From contig JBEKZL010000339.1 of the NCBI GenBank assembly GCA_049509915.1, positions 1 through 6,796 on the forward strand: a DNA stretch of 6,796 nt. The letters run 5' to 3'. This DNA is from JBEKYD01 sp049509915. GTDB taxonomy: Bacteria; Acidobacteriota; Terriglobia; Bryobacterales; Bryobacteraceae. The notes under the pieces were generated by a model. That model had not been told where the DNA came from. It searched no databases and saw nothing but the letters and a program-made list of their open reading frames with translations. The position numbers were made by a program, and so were the translations under genes. Positions 5,238-6,796 of this stretch are shown here, one piece after another. Within the stretch, counting starts at the first letter, position 1, and each line of letters starts with the position of its first letter.

Positions 5238-6596
5238 ATGCGCAGATTTCCCATTTCCGCCGCGTTGACGATTGCATCGCTGGGCGCATTGCTCATGCTG
5301 CTGCGGGTGTGGATGCCGGCGGCGATCGATACTCCGAAAACCTTGCTAGGCGCAATTCTCGATTTCTCACCCGAGTCGACGCCGGCAAGCCCCCTGGTGG
5401 AGCGGCATGAGCCGGCTGTAGCTCCCCAGCGGCTGGCCGCGGCCGCCGGATCGGCCATGCACGCTCCTCTGCTGGACGACGGCAACGGGGTGCTCGACCA
5501 TTTCTACTCGTACCTGTGGCGAACCGAGAAGGGCGCCGCAACCACCCGCATCCTGCACTACGGCGATTCGCCCACTACGGCGGACCTGATTACCGGCGAT
5601 ACGCGCCATCTCCTCCAGGAGCGTTACGGCGACGCTGGCCACGGGCTGATGCTGATCTCGAAGCCGTGGGCGTGGTATCAGCACCGCGGCGTCGAGGTGA
5701 GCGGCAGCGGCTGGCAAATGTCGCCCGCCAGCTCCTTCAAAGCGCTCGACGGGGCCTTCGGACTGGGCGGCGTCAGCTTCATCGGGCAGGCCGGCGCGCA
5801 CAGCAAGCTGGTGCTGGCCGATCCCGGCCAATCGAATTTCGAGCTCTGGTACATGGCCGAACCGGATGGCGGCGTCGTGACGGCGGAAGCCGATGGGCGC
5901 GAAGTGGCGCATATTGCCACCGATGGCGCGGCCGGCCCCGCATTTGCCGCCATCGCCGTACCCGGAGGTGCGCACGAGCTCGACCTGGCGGTGGAATCGG
6001 GACGGGTTCGCCTGTTTTGCATCACGGCGGAGAAGGCCGGCCCGGGCCTGGTCTACGATAGCGCCGGCCTCAATGGCGCTTCCATCGCCGTGCTTTCGCG
6101 CATGTTCAACGAAGCGTATTGGGCCGAGGAACTGCGCCATCGGAATCCGGATCTGGTGGTGATCAACTACGGCACCAATGAAGCGGATTTCGCCTCGTTC
6201 GTGGACAAGGGATACGAGAAGGAACTGCGCGAGGCGATCCGCCGGCTGCACGCGGCCCTGCCCCAGGCTTCGATCCTGATCATGAGCCCTATGGATCGTG
6301 GCGCGCGGGAAGGCGCCGACGGAATCGTCACCATGCCTACCATTCCGCGCATCGTGGCGCTGGAGCGGCGTGTGGCCGGGGAGACGGGCTGCGGCTTCTT
6401 TGACACGTTCGACGCCATGGGCGGCGAGGGAACCATGGCGCGCTGGTACACGGGCGAACCGCGGCTGGTCTCGGCCGATCTGATCCATCCCTACCCGGCC
6501 GGCGGCAAGATCATCGCTACGATCCTGGCCAAGGAAATCGACCGGGGACTGAATCGATATAAGCTGCGCAGTGCCGTGGCCGGGCCGAAACCATAG
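5238..6596 (+). CDS. Membrane-anchored SGNH/GDSL protein, peptidoglycan O-acetylesterase/transferase-like
   Basis: The 452-residue protein starts with a short basic stretch and one hydrophobic segment (about 7-27), an uncleaved anchor or signal peptide that puts the rest in the periplasm, followed by a Pro/Ala-rich linker to about 72. The SGNH domain is split. Block I is ILHYGDSPTTAD (105-116) with nucleophile S111. Next come GDAGHGL (131-137) and a beta-rich insert of about 155-270 resembling the CBM35-like domain of Ape1-type esterases (FELWYMAEPDGGVVTAEADG, then a GGAHELDL turn). Block II is GLNGAS (277-282), block III YGTNEA (311-316) with N314, and block V SADLIHPYPAGG (412-423) with D414 and H417. 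All four S-G-N-H residues and the Asp are present, so it should be active. Such proteins move acetyl groups onto or off glycan hydroxyls. The gene begins three bases after the MBOAT stop with no clear Shine-Dalgarno, which suggests translational coupling and a shared job. Transferase (PatB-like) or esterase (Ape1-like) cannot be settled from sequence. Confidence 0.85.
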   Translation: MRRFPISAALTIASLGALLMLLRVWMPAAIDTPKTLLGAILDFSPESTPASPLVERHEPAVAPQRLAAAAGSAMHAPLLDDGNGVLDHFYSYLWRTEKGAATTRILHYGDSPTTADLITGDTRHLLQERYGDAGHGLMLISKPWAWYQHRGVEVSGSGWQMSPASSFKALDGAFGLGGVSFIGQAGAHSKLVLADPGQSNFELWYMAEPDGGVVTAEADGREVAHIATDGAAGPAFAAIAVPGGAHELDLAVESGRVRLFCITAEKAGPGLVYDSAGLNGASIAVLSRMFNEAYWAEELRHRNPDLVVINYGTNEADFASFVDKGYEKELREAIRRLHAALPQASILIMSPMDRGAREGADGIVTMPTIPRIVALERRVAGETGCGFFDTFDAMGGEGTMARWYTGEPRLVSADLIHPYPAGGKIIATILAKEIDRGLNRYKLRSAVAGPKP

Positions 6597-6796
6597 GAGG
6601 CTGTTGGTGGGGCCGACCATCGTTCTTTTGTGGTTTGCCCAGCACTCACCCGCCACACTCATGGCATAGCTCCCTTCTAGACCGAAGTTCCCGCTCTTTA
6701 TGATGCATTTTCCCGCGTAAGGCCTTGAAAAGCTTGGTTATAGAGATTTGCGGCGATGCGATTGTGTACCCATGTAAAGAAGGTAATTTACTCTTG
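6597..6796. other. Right-edge intergenic DNA, no gene recognised
   Basis: These 200 bases are less GC-rich than the genes, especially after 6690. No open frame with family resemblance, RNA gene or hairpin with a U-tract was found, so the end of the acetylation transcript is not marked by an obvious intrinsic terminator. A possible weak promoter, TTGTGT (6762-6767) and TAATTT (6784-6789) with 16 bases between, points right and could serve a gene beyond the edge. Confidence 0.4.

Noticed and set aside
3840..6596. DltB/DltD teichoic acid D-alanylation pair
   Set aside because: No DltA or DltC gene is adjacent, and the SGNH protein has Ape1-like block I and CBM35-like insert features rather than a DltD layout.
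5367..6662. 431-codon minus-strand open frame with a GGGAGC-like site before its ATG
   Set aside because: It lies antisense over the SGNH gene, whose motifs are all intact. The antisense protein is His/Arg/Gln-rich with no recognisable domain, as expected of a stop-poor antisense frame in high-GC DNA.

Overview
The window is a GC-rich stretch of bacterial chromosome with five complete genes, all on the plus strand, and the 5' end of a transposase gene on the minus strand at the left edge. The high GC, the style of the coding sequences, and the mix of an ISAzo13-type transposase, a long ROK protein with a PIG-L deacetylase, and an MBOAT/SGNH acetylation pair suggest a soil acidobacterium (Bryobacterales/Solibacter-like). 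This is an impression from remembered gene style, not a phylogenetic result; a planctomycete or another soil phylum cannot be excluded.

Layout. Positions 1-143 (minus) hold the first 47 codons of an ISAzo13-family transposase that runs off the left edge. Positions 144-564 contain no gene I can support: first the presumed end of the insertion sequence with an AT-rich patch, then GC-rich leader DNA ending in a strong Shine-Dalgarno. Positions 565-2890 hold a ROK-superfamily sugar kinase-like protein followed after 52 bases by a PIG-L zinc deacetylase, plausibly an amino-sugar handling pair. Positions 2942-3658 encode a dienelactone hydrolase-family protein in which the usual catalytic histidine position reads arginine. 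After 181 non-coding bases, positions 3840-5234 encode a multi-pass MBOAT acyltransferase, and three bases later 5238-6596 encode a membrane-anchored SGNH protein. This pair looks like a complete envelope O-acetylation module: MBOAT passes acetyl groups across the membrane and the SGNH protein moves them on or off a periplasmic glycan, probably peptidoglycan or an exopolysaccharide. The last 200 bases hold no gene I can support.

The most notable non-genic feature is a short repeat family of about 23 bp, present three times in the spaces after consecutive genes: after the ROK gene, across the stop codon of the PIG-L gene, and inverted after the hydrolase gene. The first two copies are 22/23 identical and fold as RNA into a hairpin with a tandem G.A mismatch; the second copy is capped by a GNRA tetraloop. 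It resembles a REP/BIME-type dispersed repeat. I see no clearly new multi-gene system. The unusual points are this repeat family, the degenerate motifs of the ROK protein, the missing hydrolase histidine, and the esterase-like architecture of the only SGNH partner of the MBOAT protein.
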